DNA from: an uncultured Burkholderiaceae bacterium
GTDB lineage: Bacteria > Pseudomonadota > Gammaproteobacteria > Burkholderiales > Burkholderiaceae_F
Direction: 5' to 3'
Length of the DNA: 7,753 nucleotides
NCBI GenBank assembly: GCA_937936215.1
Contig: CALGWX010000122.1
Location: 1 to 7,753 of the forward strand
The first letter of the stretch is position 1; every line of letters starts with the position of its first letter. Positions 6,245 to 7,753 of the stretch are shown here, one piece after another. The position numbers and the translations under genes are program-made. The notes under the pieces were generated by a model that was not told the DNA's origin, searched no databases, and saw nothing but the letters and a program-made list of their open reading frames with translations.

Positions 6245-7609
6245 ATGACGCAAAGCCTGCGCAGTCGAAACCGTGAACGGCTGGTCGCGTGGCTGGCCGC
6301 CTTCGTTCGCGTCGACCGTTGGCCCAGCCACGTGTGGCCGCGCATCGAGCGCGCGCGCGAGGTGCTGGCCTTCGCCGGCCGGCGCGCGATGGAAGTGCGC
6401 CTGACCCAGGTGGCGGCGAGCCTGACCTTCACCACAACGCTGTCGATCGTGCCGCTGGCGGCGGTGGGGCTGGCGCTGTTCTCCGCGTTTCCGCTCTTTG
6501 CGGACTTCCGCGTCGCGCTCGAGGAAGTGCTGCTCAAGGGGCTGCTGCCACCGCAGATCGCCGCCACCATTTTGCGCTACCTGAACGATTTCGCCGCCAA
6601 CGCGACGGGACTCACCGCGGTGGGCCTGCTGTTCCTGATCGCTACCGCGCTGCTGATGGTCCACACCGTCGACGAGGCGCTGAACGACATCTGGGGTGCG
6701 TCGGCGTACCGCCGGCTGCCGACGCGGCTGCTCGTCTACTGGGCGCTGCTGACCGTTGGGCCGCTGGTGATCGGGGCGAGCCTGAGCGCCAGTTCCTACG
6801 TGCTGGGCCTGCCGCAGAAAGAGGGGCCACTGGGCGTGCTGCTCGACGTGGCGCCGTTCGTGCTCGGCGGCTTCGCGCTGGCGGCGCTGTACGTGGTGGT
6901 GCCCAACCGCAAGGTGGCCTGGCGCGATGCGTTGATCGGCGGCTTCGTCGCCTCGGCGGTCGGCGAACTGCTGCGCTGGGGCTTTGGCGTCTACATCCGC
7001 ACCGGCACCGTGGCCGGCATCTACGGCGCCTTTTCCGCCGTGCCGCTGTTCCTGCTCTGGGTCTACCTGTCGTGGTACGCGCTGCTGTTCGGCGCCGCGA
7101 TCGCCGCCACCGCGCCGGTGCTGCGCGCCACCCGCTTTGCCGACGAGCGCCGCGCCGGCGACCGTTTTCTCACCGCGGTGGCGCTGCTGCGCGAGTTGCT
7201 GCGGGCACGACAGCAGGGCGATGGGCGCCTGGCCACCGCCGAACTCGCGATCACGGTGCGGATGGCCGAGGACCGCGTCGAGCAGCTGCTCACCGAGCTG
7301 GAAAGGCTCGGCTACGTGTCGCGGCTCGGCGGGGCCAACGCCGGCGCCTGGCTGCTGACCTGTGATGCCGAAACGGCCACGCTGCGGCCGCTGTTCGAGC
7401 GGTTGGCGGTGGACCCGGGCAACTCCCTACTCGGGATGCAGCCGGAGCTGGAGCGCTGGCTCGCCGGCGCGCTGCAGGCCGAGGCCCTGCGGCTGCCGCT
7501 GGCCAAAGCGGTCGCCCTTCAGGGGCAGGGCCGCAGCGTGGTGGCGCCGGCCGCGATCGGGATCCAGTCCGACAGTGGCCGGCAGCGGCCATCGATGCAC
7601 AGCCGATAG
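6245..7609 (+). CDS. yihY: YihY/BrkB family inner-membrane protein
   Basis: Predicted 454-residue integral inner-membrane protein. The family was once called ribonuclease BN in error; its role is unsettled (BrkB of Bordetella is linked to serum resistance, and transport has been suggested). Six hydrophobic segments are visible at about 57-84, 122-141, 160-188, 199-219, 228-248 and 262-290. Family landmarks are LTQVAASLTFTTTLSIVPL (53-71), a conserved DEALNDIW (143-150), VPNRKVAWRDALIGG (219-233), and YIRTGTVAGIYGAFSAVPLFL (250-270). The cytoplasmic tail (about 300-420) has a winged-helix look (residues 305-372: LATAELAITVRMAEDRVEQLL, LGYVSR), as in longer betaproteobacterial members. The expected C-terminus is near LRLPLAKAVAL (416-425); the last 29 residues are Ser/Arg/Gln-rich and lie antisense to the next gene, so they look like an extension. 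ATG 6245 has AGGAA upstream. Confidence 0.92.
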   Translation: MTQSLRSRNRERLVAWLAAFVRVDRWPSHVWPRIERAREVLAFAGRRAMEVRLTQVAASLTFTTTLSIVPLAAVGLALFSAFPLFADFRVALEEVLLKGLLPPQIAATILRYLNDFAANATGLTAVGLLFLIATALLMVHTVDEALNDIWGASAYRRLPTRLLVYWALLTVGPLVIGASLSASSYVLGLPQKEGPLGVLLDVAPFVLGGFALAALYVVVPNRKVAWRDALIGGFVASAVGELLRWGFGVYIRTGTVAGIYGAFSAVPLFLLWVYLSWYALLFGAAIAATAPVLRATRFADERRAGDRFLTAVALLRELLRARQQGDGRLATAELAITVRMAEDRVEQLLTELERLGYVSRLGGANAGAWLLTCDAETATLRPLFERLAVDPGNSLLGMQPELERWLAGALQAEALRLPLAKAVALQGQGRSVVAPAAIGIQSDSGRQRPSMHSR

Positions 7610-7753
7610 TCGGGCGTAAAGGCCGATCGCGCCAGCGTCAACTCGCGTAGCCAGCGCTGCACCGGCCGGTAGCGCCAGGCGCCGCGCTCGAGCACGCTGC
7701 CTGCCGGCGGCTCCATGCCGGCGCCGCTGCCGCGCACTCGCGCCCCGGTCGCG
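7519..7753 (-). CDS. C-terminal part of an unrecognised protein, cut by window edge
   Basis: The - strand is open from the right edge (7753) to TGA at 7519, giving at least 77 residues; the start lies outside the window. A GTG at 7737 exists but codons upstream remain open, so the gene probably begins beyond the edge. I do not recognise the family. Visible features are a WRYRPVQRWLREL segment, then ARSAFTPDYRLCIDGRCRPLSDW, with two cysteines four residues apart (C-x4-C), and an end in TTLRPCP with a third cysteine. The aromatic and basic pattern and the non-random Cys spacing make it look like a real protein, and its frame is better conserved in appearance than the YihY tail it overlaps antisense (7519-7609). 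Convergent to yihY. Confidence 0.55.
   Translation of the reverse strand, partial: ATGARVRGSGAGMEPPAGSVLERGAWRYRPVQRWLRELTLARSAFTPDYRLCIDGRCRPLSDWIPIAAGATTLRPCP

Noticed and set aside
6289..7365. 358-codon + frame inside yihY
   Set aside because: Arg/Ala/Gly-rich shadow in another frame. The yihY frame has the six membrane segments and family motifs.

Overview
The window looks like a chromosomal segment of a high-GC (by eye close to 70% G+C) betaproteobacterium, in the broad Burkholderiales/Rhodocyclales range. This is inferred from the gene set: a YihY/BrkB membrane protein divergent from a wrbA - DUF2069 - FAD-linked dehydrogenase cluster, plus DUF4124 proteins, is a familiar betaproteobacterial arrangement. 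No single marker fixes genus or species.

Layout. Bases 1-437 hold no gene I can support; they carry several GC-rich hairpins. Bases 438-2470 are a complete-looking IS1634-type insertion sequence: a perfect 20-bp inverted repeat at both ends, one intact 593-residue DDE transposase on the + strand, and CTAG at both outer edges that may be the target duplication. A 133-bp spacer follows. Next, on the - strand, come two small translationally coupled paralogues of the DUF4124 family (3568 down to 2604) with a recognisable sigma70-like promoter. Upstream of them, also on the - strand, is a three-gene unit: a wrbA-like flavoprotein (6188-5589), a four-helix DUF2069 membrane protein (5485-5105) and a FAD-dependent D-2-hydroxyacid dehydrogenase (5108-3708). 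The last two overlap by an ATGA stop/start. A 56-bp divergent gap with a perfect TATAAT separates wrbA from yihY on the + strand (6245-7609). The 3' end of yihY overlaps, tail to tail, the last codons of a - strand gene that enters from the right edge.

How the genes may work together. The - strand unit combines a quinone-reducing flavodoxin-like enzyme, a small inner-membrane protein and a soluble FAD dehydrogenase of a type that usually passes electrons to the quinone pool. A link through membrane redox balance is plausible but inferred. The DUF4124 pair is predicted to be exported and probably disulfide-bonded; its function is unknown. The IS lies between genes and does not visibly break one.

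I found no CRISPR array, tRNA, rRNA, phage, toxin-antitoxin or defence system. The points most worth following up are the conserved four-cysteine layout of the two DUF4124 paralogues, the antisense 3' overlap and probable tail extension of YihY, and the clean ends of the IS.
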